DNA of 64,000 bases, taken from contig NZ_JAOQAH010000021.1 of NCBI RefSeq assembly GCF_025963695.1, forward strand, positions 1 through 64,000. The letters are read 5' to 3'. The notes beneath the pieces are model-generated. The model searched no databases. It was not told where the DNA came from and was given only the letters and a program-made list of their open reading frames with translations. The translations under genes were made by a program, and so were the position numbers. Positions 1 to 7,973 of this stretch are shown piece by piece; the stretch's first letter is position 1; each line of letters opens with the position of its first letter. This DNA is from Segetibacter sp. (lineage in GTDB: Bacteria > Bacteroidota > Bacteroidia > Chitinophagales > Chitinophagaceae).

Positions 1-2
1 AG

Positions 3-455
3 GGCGGAGCAGTTGAGCATAATGTCTTTTTAAAAAATACGGTGGGTATTTATATGGAAGGAACCAGCAGGATGATGGTTTCTAAAAACACGTTTAAGTC
101 AAACGGATGGGCAATGCGTGTGCAGGCAAGCTGCGAGGACAATACCATTGCCCAAAATAATTATTTCGGCAACACTTTCGATGTTGGAACAAATGGCACG
201 CTGCAGTTAAATAAATTTAACCAGAACTATTGGGATAAGTATGAAGGCTACGATTTAAATAAAGATGGCGTGGGCGATATACATTATCAACCTGTTAGTT
301 TATACAGCATGATAGTTGAAAAAATACCTTCTGCTTCTTTACTGCTTCGAAGTTTTATGGTAACAATAATGGATAAAGCGGAACGGTTAATACCAAGTAT
401 TACACCTATAGAATTGAAAGATGATAAACCATTAATGAAACCTTACCGGCTATGA
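3..455 (+). CDS. nosD: NosD-like copper/nitrous-oxide reductase maturation protein, C-terminal part
   Basis: The reading frame is open from the first bases of the window, so this is the 3' end of a longer gene and the start lies outside. NosD is a periplasmic right-handed beta-helix protein of the CASH/PbH1 type that works with the NosF-NosY ABC transporter in maturing the copper centre of nitrous-oxide reductase NosZ. The visible part carries the short repeats typical of the beta helix (V-F-L-K-N-T, then M-V-S-K-N-T-F, then I-A-Q-N-N-Y-F), then the family's N-Y-W-D-xx-G-x-D-x-N-x-D-G-x-G-D segment and a hydrophobic P-S-A-S-L-L-L-R-S region. Its ATGA stop overlaps the start of the ATPase gene, so the two are translationally coupled. 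The family call rests on this terminal motif plus the nosF and nosY neighbours. Confidence 0.85.
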   Translation, partial: GGAVEHNVFLKNTVGIYMEGTSRMMVSKNTFKSNGWAMRVQASCEDNTIAQNNYFGNTFDVGTNGTLQLNKFNQNYWDKYEGYDLNKDGVGDIHYQPVSLYSMIVEKIPSASLLLRSFMVTIMDKAERLIPSITPIELKDDKPLMKPYRL

Positions 456-1165
456 TACTTGCAACAAATGTGACGAAGAAATTTGGTAAGCTCACAGCTT
501 TGGATTCGATTAGTCTTTCCTGTAATAAAGGTGAAAGCATTGCACTCATCGGGCCAAATGGATCGGGCAAAACAACATTTATAAAGTGCTTGTTGGGTAT
601 GGTAGTGGCTGACAGCGGGTTCATTACTTTCAACAACCAAAATATAAAACTGGATTGGAGATACAGGAGCAGGATTGGATATATGCCCCAGACAGGCCGC
701 TTTCCTGAGAACATGACAATAGCGCAAGTGATAGATATGATGAAGGACATTCGTAAAAGTTTTACGACTGGTTTGGATGAAGAGCTGGTTGGGCAATTTG
801 GTTTGGATAAGATGATGGATAAACGGATGAGAACCTTATCTGGAGGTACACGGCAAAAGGTTGGAGCATGTCTTGCTTTTATGTTTCAGCCAGACGTACT
901 GATACTGGATGAACCGACTGCAGGTCTGGACCCTATTGCAACAGAAATCTTAAAAGAAAAAATCAGGAAAGAAAAATTAAATGGAAAGCTCATCCTCATA
1001 AGCTCGCATGTGCTTAGCGATTTGGATGATATTATAACAGAGGTTATTTACATGCAGGATGGTAAACTAAACTTTCATAAGTCGTTTGAACAGCTGAAGC
1101 AGGATACAGGAGAAGTGCAGTTATCGAAAGCAATTGCGCGTGTGATGAAGAGCTCCAACCCCTAA
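452..1165 (+). CDS. nosF: ABC transporter ATP-binding protein NosF
   Basis: A 237-residue cytoplasmic ATPase that powers the NosY permease in the Nos maturation system. It shows Walker A GPNGSGKTT (residues 34-42), a Q-loop in YMPQTGRFP (near 80), the ABC signature LSGGTRQK (129-136), Walker B VLILDEPTAGLDP (149-161) and an H-loop in ISSHVLSD (about 183-190). The length is normal for a minimal ABC ATPase. The start codon overlaps the upstream nosD stop by four bases, and nosY follows after 63 bases. The ATPase family is certain. The Nos assignment relies on the NosD-like upstream gene and the single six-helix permease downstream. nosZ and nosL would be expected to lie before the window. Confidence 0.9.
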   Translation: MILATNVTKKFGKLTALDSISLSCNKGESIALIGPNGSGKTTFIKCLLGMVVADSGFITFNNQNIKLDWRYRSRIGYMPQTGRFPENMTIAQVIDMMKDIRKSFTTGLDEELVGQFGLDKMMDKRMRTLSGGTRQKVGACLAFMFQPDVLILDEPTAGLDPIATEILKEKIRKEKLNGKLILISSHVLSDLDDIITEVIYMQDGKLNFHKSFEQLKQDTGEVQLSKAIARVMKSSNP

Positions 1166-1228
1166 AGAGGCTTTTAAATCAGACAAAAAGAAACCTGGAG
1201 TAATTAAAAAACTGTATTATTTATAGAT

Positions 1229-1996
1229 ATGAAAAAGCTGGTTAAATATGTAATAATAGATATTCTTCGAAACAAAGTTATTGTAGGATATACCTTGTTT
1301 CTGCTGGCTGTCTCATTAAGTGTTTTCAACCTCGAAGACAACAGTTCAAAAGGTTTATTAAGCTTGCTTAACATTGTGCTGATAATTGTTCCGTTGTTGA
1401 GTGTTATTTTTTCAACTATCTATGTATATAATTCTTCTGAGTTTATAGAGCTGCTTGTATCGCAACCAGTAAAAAGAACAACTTTATTGAGCAGTATTTA
1501 CGCCGGCCTGACCACCTCTTTAATACTTGCTGTTGTGGTTGGCATTGGTGTACCCGTATTACTCTACGATCGTTCTGATGTAGGACTAACCCTTGTACTT
1601 GTTGGTGCCTTGCTTACTGCTGTATTTACCGGCCTGGCCATTCTTGCCAGTGTTATTACCAGGGACAAAGCAAAAGGCATCGGCGTATCTATTTTACTCT
1701 GGTTCTATTTCGCAATCATCTTCGATGGGTTGGTATTGTTCATTCTTTTTCAATTTGCAGATTATCCTTTAGAAAAGGTTTCCATTGGCTTAACCGCATT
1801 AAACCCTATTGATTTAAGCAGAATTCTGGTATTGTTAAAGATGGATATCTCTGCTATGATGGGTTACACCGGCGCAGTGTTTAAAGAGTTTTTTGAGGGA
1901 GCAACGGGCTATATATTTATCAGTATTGTAATGCTCTTCTGGATCTTTTCTCCAATACTTATAGCTTTAAAAAAGTTTGCGAAGAAAGATTTGTAA
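1229..1996 (+). CDS. nosY: ABC transporter permease NosY
   Basis: A 255-residue inner-membrane protein with about six hydrophobic helices (roughly residues 17-35, 40-65, 90-115, 120-145, 150-178 and 230-248), the architecture of ABC-2 type permeases. A characteristic soluble stretch, SEFIELLVSQPVKRT (about 69-83), sits between helices 2 and 3. It closes the nosD-nosF-nosY run and no further gene follows on this strand for about 2.6 kb. In the Nos pathway the NosFY transporter is thought to supply a sulfur species used for assembly of the copper-sulfide centre of NosZ. That role is known for the family and not visible in this sequence. Confidence 0.85.
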   Translation: MKKLVKYVIIDILRNKVIVGYTLFLLAVSLSVFNLEDNSSKGLLSLLNIVLIIVPLLSVIFSTIYVYNSSEFIELLVSQPVKRTTLLSSIYAGLTTSLILAVVVGIGVPVLLYDRSDVGLTLVLVGALLTAVFTGLAILASVITRDKAKGIGVSILLWFYFAIIFDGLVLFILFQFADYPLEKVSIGLTALNPIDLSRILVLLKMDISAMMGYTGAVFKEFFEGATGYIFISIVMLFWIFSPILIALKKFAKKDL

Positions 1997-2168
1997 TAGA
2001 TAATGAGGCAGGGTTAATTGGCACGCTCCTTTGTTTGGTCCTGTCGCTTCCTTTCTATTGTACAAGCAATCTTTATTTTAGCATTAGCTTCTTTCGTTCG
2101 AAAACTTTGCCATATCAGGTGCGGAAACAATGCCAGAGTCACCAGTAAATATTATATGGGTAAGTAAC

Positions 2169-3008
2169 TTAACTAGTGTGAGCTATAAAAAGAGGTTTAT
2201 CAAATTCTTTCATTAAGAAATCTGCTATACTGGTTTTAAACCAGCGCGATATTTCGCCTCTCCGGTAGGCACCTAAAACAACTAATTCACCCTGGTTTTG
2301 CTCGCGCAAATAATTACTTATTTGCTCTTCCGCATTTCCTTTTGTCACAGAATATGTAGCATCGGGAAAATGCCTTTTAATAAATTCCCGCATCAACTTA
2401 TTGTCAGGGAGGTGCAGGTCGGTTTTCCAATCCTTCACAGTAAACACTTCTACTGGTAGCCCTTTAAATGGATTCAACAGGTAGCTGAACATTTTTACTG
2501 CGTAAACAGACGAAGGCTCACCATCGTACAACAATACAATTTTGTTTATCGGGTTATAGTTTGGCGGTACCACCAGTACCGGGCATTGTGCGTCAGCCAA
2601 TAAATCCTTCATGAAACGGGAGGGTGCTTTTTCTTTCAGCCGGGTAAAATCCTCTTGTTCATTTATGATAATAAGGTCTGCAAACATGCTTTCCAGCTTC
2701 AGTTCCTCCAATGCAATATTTGTATCACGATGAATGGAGAAACTAATTTTTGCTTTTTCACAGCTTTTTTGAAAAAGTAGTACTGCTTCATCCCTTTTAC
2801 TTTTATCTTTTTTATCTAATTGTTTTATTACCTCTTCCGGTTTTTGGTACGTTTTATAAATTTCTCCAACGCTATACGAATGATATAGAAATTCATCCAG
2901 GAAAATGCCAACCAAATGAGCATTGGCGGTAATACTAAGTTCTTCTGCATAAGCCAAAGTGCTCTTTGACACGTTATATCCGTCGAAAACAGCTAAGAAT
3001 TTTTTCAT
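2169..3008 (-). CDS. Tandem-domain universal stress protein
   Basis: A 279-residue cytoplasmic protein made of two UspA folds. Domain 1 spans about 1-150 and starts FLAVFDGYNVSKST; it ends with the strand PVLVVPP. Domain 2 spans about 155-279 and starts IVLLYDGEPSSVYAV; it has the nucleotide-binding type loop VVLGAYRRGEISRWF and the terminal strand PLFIAHT. Double-Usp proteins are common in Bacteroidota and are usually linked to low-oxygen or stationary-phase survival. It sits in a minus-strand group with a cupin and a small unknown protein, next to the nos genes. The remnant of a second Usp gene lies just upstream. The exact ligand and role are unknown. Confidence 0.88.
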   Translation of the reverse strand: MKKFLAVFDGYNVSKSTLAYAEELSITANAHLVGIFLDEFLYHSYSVGEIYKTYQKPEEVIKQLDKKDKSKRDEAVLLFQKSCEKAKISFSIHRDTNIALEELKLESMFADLIIINEQEDFTRLKEKAPSRFMKDLLADAQCPVLVVPPNYNPINKIVLLYDGEPSSVYAVKMFSYLLNPFKGLPVEVFTVKDWKTDLHLPDNKLMREFIKRHFPDATYSVTKGNAEEQISNYLREQNQGELVVLGAYRRGEISRWFKTSIADFLMKEFDKPLFIAHTS

Positions 3009-3153
3009 TTGAAATAATTGTAAAGTAAGTAATAAAAAGTAGCGATATGCAGGTTCAAATTTTCCTCACTACAACACAAAAAGCCTGCAAAAGAAATAGA
3101 GCAGAGAAAACGTTACTTTAATTGGTTACGCTCAAAAGTACTTTATAAATTAC

Positions 3154-3330
3154 TTATTCAGGAATTGCGAGTAGTGGTATGTTTGTATGATATGCCATTT
3201 CTTTGGTCATACTAGTATTAAAAATACTTTTCCAAAGGCTTCTTTTATGTGTAGTCATTATCATCATATCTATTCCGTTGTCTTTAATATAGCGTTCAAT
3301 AGCATCGTCAAATTCGTTCACTACTTGTAT
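3154..3330 (-). pseudogene. 3' remnant of a second universal stress protein gene
   Basis: Read on the minus strand, this stretch encodes about 58 residues that match the end of a Usp domain: a helix EFDDAIERYIKDNGIDMM, then the typical MMIMTTHKRSLWKSIF loop and the closing strand IPLLAIPE before a stop at 3154-3156. No ATG opens it. It begins directly after the stop codon of the cupin gene and in the same frame, which suggests that a deletion removed the first half of the gene and joined the remainder to the cupin. I infer a dead fragment. Read-through of the single TAA at 3331-3333 would give a cupin-Usp fusion, but nothing shows that it happens. Confidence 0.7.
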
Positions 3331-3627
3331 TTAACCCTGGGTTAGCAAACACAAACTATCATCTAAGGCTTTAACAGAGTGAGTGATATTAACTGGGATA
3401 CTTATTTCATCGAATTTCTGTAATTCAGTTTTCTGTTCTCCTTGTTCATAAACCACCTTTCCTGATATTACTGTTAGTTTTGATTGTAAGGGTGCTACGT
3501 GTTCTTTTAGTTTCATGCCTTTTTTAAAACCAATTACCAACACTTTAAAATAGTCTCCTTTATGCAACACCTTTGCTACAGGGTGTGTAGCTGCTTCAAG
3601 TTGTTCAATTACTTCTTTTATGATCAT
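3331..3627 (-). CDS. Small single-domain cupin protein
   Basis: A 98-residue protein with one cupin beta barrel covering residues 15-95. The glycine-rich turn GFKKGMKLKEHVAP, the strand pair KLTVISGKVVYEQG and the ending ISIPVNITHSVKAL are the usual cupin elements. The first metal motif appears reduced to a single histidine (KEHVAP), and one histidine remains in the second (THSV), so metal binding is uncertain. No signal peptide is seen, so it is cytoplasmic. It lies between the small unknown gene and the Usp remnant on the minus strand. Cupins of this size are often found near respiratory nitrogen-oxide genes in Bacteroidota, which fits the neighbouring nos genes. No substrate can be given. 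Confidence 0.75.
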   Translation of the reverse strand: MIIKEVIEQLEAATHPVAKVLHKGDYFKVLVIGFKKGMKLKEHVAPLQSKLTVISGKVVYEQGEQKTELQKFDEISIPVNITHSVKALDDSLCLLTQG

Positions 3628-3684
3628 TGTAGTTATTATTAATGTACATCAGAGACCAGGTTGTTACTACAGAACGTAAAAGTA

Positions 3685-4068
3685 TCACGAAGACTTCTGC
3701 ATTTCGGCACTTATAAACTCCGCGGCGATATTTTGGCTTTGTAAGGTCCAACTGTTAGTGATAGAAATTGCATTAGAAATGTTTCCCGATTTTCTGCAAA
3801 TTTGTATAGATAGTCCTAACAGTTTCTGACATTCTTCTTCCACTTGTGCAATAGTTCTTTCAGCTTCCACATTCAAACTTACAGTGCCAGGCAAACTCGA
3901 AATTTTACTTATTAGATTATCGGGGTTAACCTTAGAACTTCTGGTGAAATCTCCAGACTTACTTTTTGAAAATTCGATTTTTAGGAATGGATAGCATGTT
4001 TCAAATTGGGCTTGAACATCTCTCACTTTAGTATCAGTGGTTATTGTTATTTTTTTATTGTTTCCCAT
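3685..4068 (-). CDS. Conserved small protein of unknown function
   Basis: A 127-residue protein without signal peptide or membrane segment. It begins with a short beta-rich stretch (KKITITTDTKVRDVQ), followed by a section with TCYPFLKIEF, a variable linker, and a C-terminal half with EECQKLLGLSIQICRKSG and a terminal helix NIAAEFISAEM. Two cysteines (in TCYPF and QICRK) could form a redox or metal site, but this is speculation. It is the first gene of the minus-strand group that also holds the cupin and Usp genes, 57 bases ahead of the cupin, so co-transcription is likely. I do not recognise a named family. Confidence 0.65.
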   Translation of the reverse strand: MGNNKKITITTDTKVRDVQAQFETCYPFLKIEFSKSKSGDFTRSSKVNPDNLISKISSLPGTVSLNVEAERTIAQVEEECQKLLGLSIQICRKSGNISNAISITNSWTLQSQNIAAEFISAEMQKSS

Positions 4069-4661
4069 AATGATTCATATAACATAGCAAAAGTATTGTT
4101 GTTACAAAGCAAAAAAGAGTAGCGGTGTCAGTTGTAATAATGATTGTGGTCAGTAAAAACAACCCTGGTATCAGAATTATGTTAAGGAGAACACCATGAT
4201 TATTTGCAGATGAATAGAAATGACGGCCAGCACCTACCGAATTAAGTAACTATATAAAACGAGGCCTTTTTAACAAATCTGTTGAAGCCACTGCGTGTAA
4301 TTAATAAATAAGACTTACCGACAGAAGCGATAAAGCTTTGAATGAGGGTGATACTTTCAAGCATCTTTTTACAAGACAGTAAAAAAGCTGTTTATACTAC
4401 AGCAACTTTTAAAGTTCAGGAACTAGTAAGTATGAAAGGACGCAAGCAGGAGTAGTAAATGGATTTTCTGCAGGTTTAGAAGAATTGAAACAATCTGAAA
4501 GAAGGCGCTGAAAGGTTTGCAGTATAAGTGAGTGACACAACAATGTTAATCAAGGTACAAAAGGCTTGTCCCAAAAAACTCTTGCAACTGTATATCGTTA
4601 TGTGTCTTCACTCCAACTTCAGCCTGCGCTTAAAGCTGGCCACTGTTATTACCTTTATGTC
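4069..4661. other. Intergenic region between divergent genes
   Basis: No intact gene is visible in these 593 bases. Short plus-strand stretches near 4430-4515 look protein-like (for example AGVVNGFSAGLEEL) but are broken by stops and shifts, so a long-decayed gene is possible. One copy of the dispersed 24-base repeat lies at 4522-4545. The promoters of the outward-facing unknown gene (minus) and OmpA gene (plus) must lie here, but I could not pick a convincing one. Confidence 0.5.
4522..4545 (-). repeat. Dispersed 24-base intergenic repeat, copy A
   Basis: On the minus strand this reads with the core TGTGTCACT followed by CACTTATAC. It differs at one base from the copy at 10216-10239. It is of the TGTGTCAC subtype. 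Confidence 0.75.
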
Positions 4662-5837
4662 ATGTTTATTCAAGCCCAATTCCTATGTAAGGTTTTGTTC
4701 CTAATTGTACTGTTTATCTGCAAAACGTCCCCCGGTTCCTGCCAGGCCAATTTTCTTTTAAATGGAGATTTTGAAAATATAAATAACTGTAAAGAGTTTA
4801 ATGCGGAATGTGGTGTTGAAGCATGGTTTTATCTGAAAGATGTAAAAGTTCAGATGATGAATAACGAAGCGGGTACAGGCGTTGGCGGTGCAAATTCATT
4901 TGCCATTTTCTACAATTGGGCCGGTTACAAAGATTTTACACCAATCATTGGAACAATACTGCCCTGTAGTTTGCAAAAAGGAAAACAATACATTTTTAAA
5001 GGATGGATATCAGCTAAGCTGGATCCAAAACTGATATTAAAACCTGGTATTTGTACCGGTCCTAATTTTTATGTTCCGCGCCGCGCGTTTTCGAAAGAAA
5101 TGAAACCAGATAGTATACTTCAAATAAAACAAGTTGCAGAAACGCCTTTTTTTGAATTTGAATATCGTTTTATTGCCACCGGAGACGAGGATTATCTAAC
5201 GTTCGGAACATATGTGACAGAAGATTCGTTAAATGGTAAAAAATTATCCGGATTACAAACAGTAAGCCTGCTGCTCGACAATTTTTCATTGATGTCGGCC
5301 GACCCGTTGGAAACATTTTGTGGTGCTTATAAAGACAATAAGGAAAAAATTTATGAATACAATTTCCGCCATAAGGAGATGGACTATACATTATACGCCA
5401 AAGGAAAACTGCCTGTAGAACTAACAGGGAACAAAGAAGATAATTTAACCAGGTTTGAAGCGCTGCGCCCTGCACCGATAAAACCTGACACTTTAAAGCT
5501 GGGAGATGTATTGTTCGATTTTAATAAAGCGGATCTGAAAGGAAATGCAACCAAAATGCTTGAAACGTTTTTTAAAGATGATGTGGATAAGAGAACGATC
5601 GACAGTATCTATATCGAAGGGCATACTGATTCTGTAGGATCAGATGACAGAAACATAGGATTAAGTCAACAACGCTCTGAAGCAGTAATGAAATGGCTTA
5701 TAAGCAATAACATTGTTGCCAATGCCAGGATAGCGGTTCACCCTTTTGGAAGATCAAGACCGGTTGCATTCAATAAAACTCCTGCAGGAAGGGCGTTGAA
5801 TAGGAGAGTGGAGGTTATTGTTTTTCGGAGACAATAG
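4662..5837 (+). CDS. Secreted OmpA-family protein with N-terminal carbohydrate-module-like domain
   Basis: The ATG at 4662 is preferred over an upstream TTG at 4566 because it places a signal peptide (FLCKVLFLIVLFICKTSPG) at the N terminus; the protein is then 391 residues. After cleavage near CQANFLLNGDFE, the first 200 residues form a beta-rich domain with the NGDFE entry seen in carbohydrate-binding-like jelly rolls. The last 120 residues are an OmpA C-terminal peptidoglycan-binding domain, with LFDFNKADLKGNATKML, IEGHTDSVGSD and LSQQRSEAVMKWL, ending NRRVEVIVF. It is probably anchored between cell wall and outer membrane. The ligand of the first domain is unknown. Confidence 0.85.
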   Translation: MFIQAQFLCKVLFLIVLFICKTSPGSCQANFLLNGDFENINNCKEFNAECGVEAWFYLKDVKVQMMNNEAGTGVGGANSFAIFYNWAGYKDFTPIIGTILPCSLQKGKQYIFKGWISAKLDPKLILKPGICTGPNFYVPRRAFSKEMKPDSILQIKQVAETPFFEFEYRFIATGDEDYLTFGTYVTEDSLNGKKLSGLQTVSLLLDNFSLMSADPLETFCGAYKDNKEKIYEYNFRHKEMDYTLYAKGKLPVELTGNKEDNLTRFEALRPAPIKPDTLKLGDVLFDFNKADLKGNATKMLETFFKDDVDKRTIDSIYIEGHTDSVGSDDRNIGLSQQRSEAVMKWLISNNIVANARIAVHPFGRSRPVAFNKTPAGRALNRRVEVIVFRRQ

Positions 5838-6211
5838 TAATATAGTATCGCGCCAGCTACCTCATCCTTTCGGTTGCCGGTTGTAATGTGCTTTAGCAAC
5901 AGTTTGGTGCCCGGCTTTGAAAAATCAAGAAAGGAACGATATACATCGCGTTCCTTCCATTGTTCTTTGATTAAGCTGTGGTGCTACTGCCACTTCAGCA
6001 GAAATTTTTTCATGCTTATTCTTTTTAGGGCTTTTTGAATTTTAAAGAAAGGTTGCAGTGTAGTCAATGCATTTAGCGATTTTCTGTCCAGCACACCGTG
6101 AGTACAGAGAACGATTACTCCATCTGCTTATAGCTCTAACATACCCCCCGGCTACAACTTTAATGGCCATATTAGCAATTAAAGTTACCTTAGTTACGAA
6201 TCCTTATTCTA
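5838..6211. other. Intergenic region
   Basis: No gene is seen here. A perfect 8-base hairpin (AAGGAACG at 5931-5938 with CGTTCCTT at 5949-5956) lies downstream of the OmpA gene, but it lacks a T run and is therefore a weak terminator candidate. The remainder should carry the promoter of the PAS/AraC regulator. Confidence 0.4.
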
Positions 6212-7834
6212 ATGTATCCAACATCAACAGGCACCAGCAACAAACAAACTACTATTTCTAAAGAGACAACCGAAGACTCACTTCACCACCTGGCTTTCGA
6301 CAATTCTTCACAAGCAAACATCATTTTTACTGTATCCAGCGGAAAAATAGTTTCAGCCAATATAGCGGCCTGTAACCTTTTGGGCTACTCAAAAACAGAA
6401 CTGTTAACAATAAGCAGGGGAGATATTTTTGATGAAAACAAAAGCAGCTTTAAAAAGATGCTAAAGCAAAGAACGGATGAGGGACACTCAACAGCTTTGG
6501 TAACGGTGGTAAAGAAAGATGGTAGTATTCTTCCCTGTCAAATCACTTCTGCGACATTTATGGATAATGGTATTGAAAAGGCAATTACTACTATTGTTGA
6601 TTTGAGCCAAAGCATTTTAAAGCAAAAAAATATTGACACAAAAAAGGAAAATATTGTTGCCGCTAATATCATTATTGCACAAACCAAGTCAGACGTAAGG
6701 CTGGCAGAAAATAACGAATGGATAAAATATATCGCAAAGAACTCTTACGATGTAATGTGGGACTGGGATATTGCTTCAGGTGAAATTTATGTAGGAGATA
6801 GTATTGTAGAAGTGTTTGGGTATAAAGTGGAAAACAATCTGGTGAATTTTAAAGATTTAAGACGCTGCCTTTTTCCCGAAGAAAAAGATATTGTCGAAAA
6901 AAAATTACATGAAGTCCTTGCCTCACGAAGCAAAAGCTGGAAGGACTCGTTTACTTTCAAACGACAGGACGGTACTGCGGCATTTACTACCTGCAGGGCA
7001 AGCATTGTAAGAGATGAGAATCTTAAGGCTATACGAATGATCGGGGCTTTGCAGGACATAAGCAAGCTGCAGGAACTCGAAAGTAAATTAGAAGAACAGA
7101 AGGATATGGGGGATGCGTTGAAGGATCCGTTGGATGTATTATGGGATTGGAACCTGTTAACAAATGATGTATGCACGGGTGAAGGCTTTGAGGATTTGTT
7201 AGGTTACACAAACCAGGTTAATAACGGCAATATTAACGATTGGCGCGACTACCTTCATCCTGACGATAAAGTAGCTGCCGAAAAAGGTTTACAGCAGGCC
7301 ATCGAAACTTCCGATACTAATTGGCAACATGCTCACCGTCTTAAAAAGGCTGATGGTTCTACCGCACGAGTATTTAACCGGGCAAGCATCTTCAGAGACG
7401 ACAGTGAAAAAGCCTATAGGGTGGTTGGCATAATGCAAGACATCACTCCACAAAAGGAGAATCGGACCCAGGGCGCAGGGTTAATTGAAGACAAGAAAAG
7501 GAAGTTGACAGGAAAAATAAAAAATGTTGTTTTAGAATTAACCCACCATTCTCATGAGAAGCTGGCGACTAATTTTTCAGACTACCTCAGTTCTGTACTT
7601 AAGTACGACTATACTTACCTGGCTAATTTATTTTCAGAAGTTGAAAACATGTCGATTCAACAATATGTTATCACACAAAAAATTGAACGGGTAAAAGAAT
7701 TAATCGAAACCACTGATCTCACACTCACTCAAATTGCGCGGAAACTGCAGTACAGTAGTGTAGGTCATTTGTCAAACCAATTTAAGAAGGTTACTGGTTT
7801 AACTCCCACCGAATTCAAGCTAAATAGTAATTAA
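6212..7834 (+). CDS. PAS-PAS-PAS sensor with AraC-type DNA-binding domain
   Basis: A 540-residue cytoplasmic one-component regulator. PAS 1 covers about 25-135 (N-I-I-F-T-V-S-S-G-K-I-V-S-A-N start). PAS 2 covers about 165-290 (NSYDVMWDWDIASGEIYVGD, then the PAC-like end RMIGALQDISKLQELE). PAS 3 covers about 300-415 (DVLWDWNLLTNDVCTGEGFE, ending RVVGIMQDITPQKE). The last 100 residues are an AraC/XylS double helix-turn-helix, with MSIQQYVITQKIERVKELIE, LTLTQIARKLQYSSVGHLSN and the closing FKKVTGLTPTEF. No kinase or receiver domain and no membrane segment is present, so signal sensing and DNA binding reside in one chain. The ice-binding lipoprotein gene follows 139 bases downstream and is a possible target. 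The signal is unknown. Confidence 0.88.
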   Translation: MYPTSTGTSNKQTTISKETTEDSLHHLAFDNSSQANIIFTVSSGKIVSANIAACNLLGYSKTELLTISRGDIFDENKSSFKKMLKQRTDEGHSTALVTVVKKDGSILPCQITSATFMDNGIEKAITTIVDLSQSILKQKNIDTKKENIVAANIIIAQTKSDVRLAENNEWIKYIAKNSYDVMWDWDIASGEIYVGDSIVEVFGYKVENNLVNFKDLRRCLFPEEKDIVEKKLHEVLASRSKSWKDSFTFKRQDGTAAFTTCRASIVRDENLKAIRMIGALQDISKLQELESKLEEQKDMGDALKDPLDVLWDWNLLTNDVCTGEGFEDLLGYTNQVNNGNINDWRDYLHPDDKVAAEKGLQQAIETSDTNWQHAHRLKKADGSTARVFNRASIFRDDSEKAYRVVGIMQDITPQKENRTQGAGLIEDKKRKLTGKIKNVVLELTHHSHEKLATNFSDYLSSVLKYDYTYLANLFSEVENMSIQQYVITQKIERVKELIETTDLTLTQIARKLQYSSVGHLSNQFKKVTGLTPTEFKLNSN

Positions 7835-7973
7835 ATAGCCTGCAATGTGTGAATGATGTAACCCTTTCACTCTAATCATGTAACACTTTAAAACACTTAT
7901 TTAGCATCATTCAGCGTTTTAGGACTGTGTAAAAAAATTTTAAGCACACTATTTCATTTCACAATCCTAATTT

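Noticed and set aside
4430..4515. Antitoxin-like stretch AGVVNGFSAGLEELKQSE
   Set aside because: It is only about 25 codons with stops in front and no partner toxin; support is too low for a gene call.
5931..5956. 8-base hairpin after the first OmpA gene as terminator
   Set aside because: There is no T run and the loop is 10 bases; not convincing as an intrinsic terminator.
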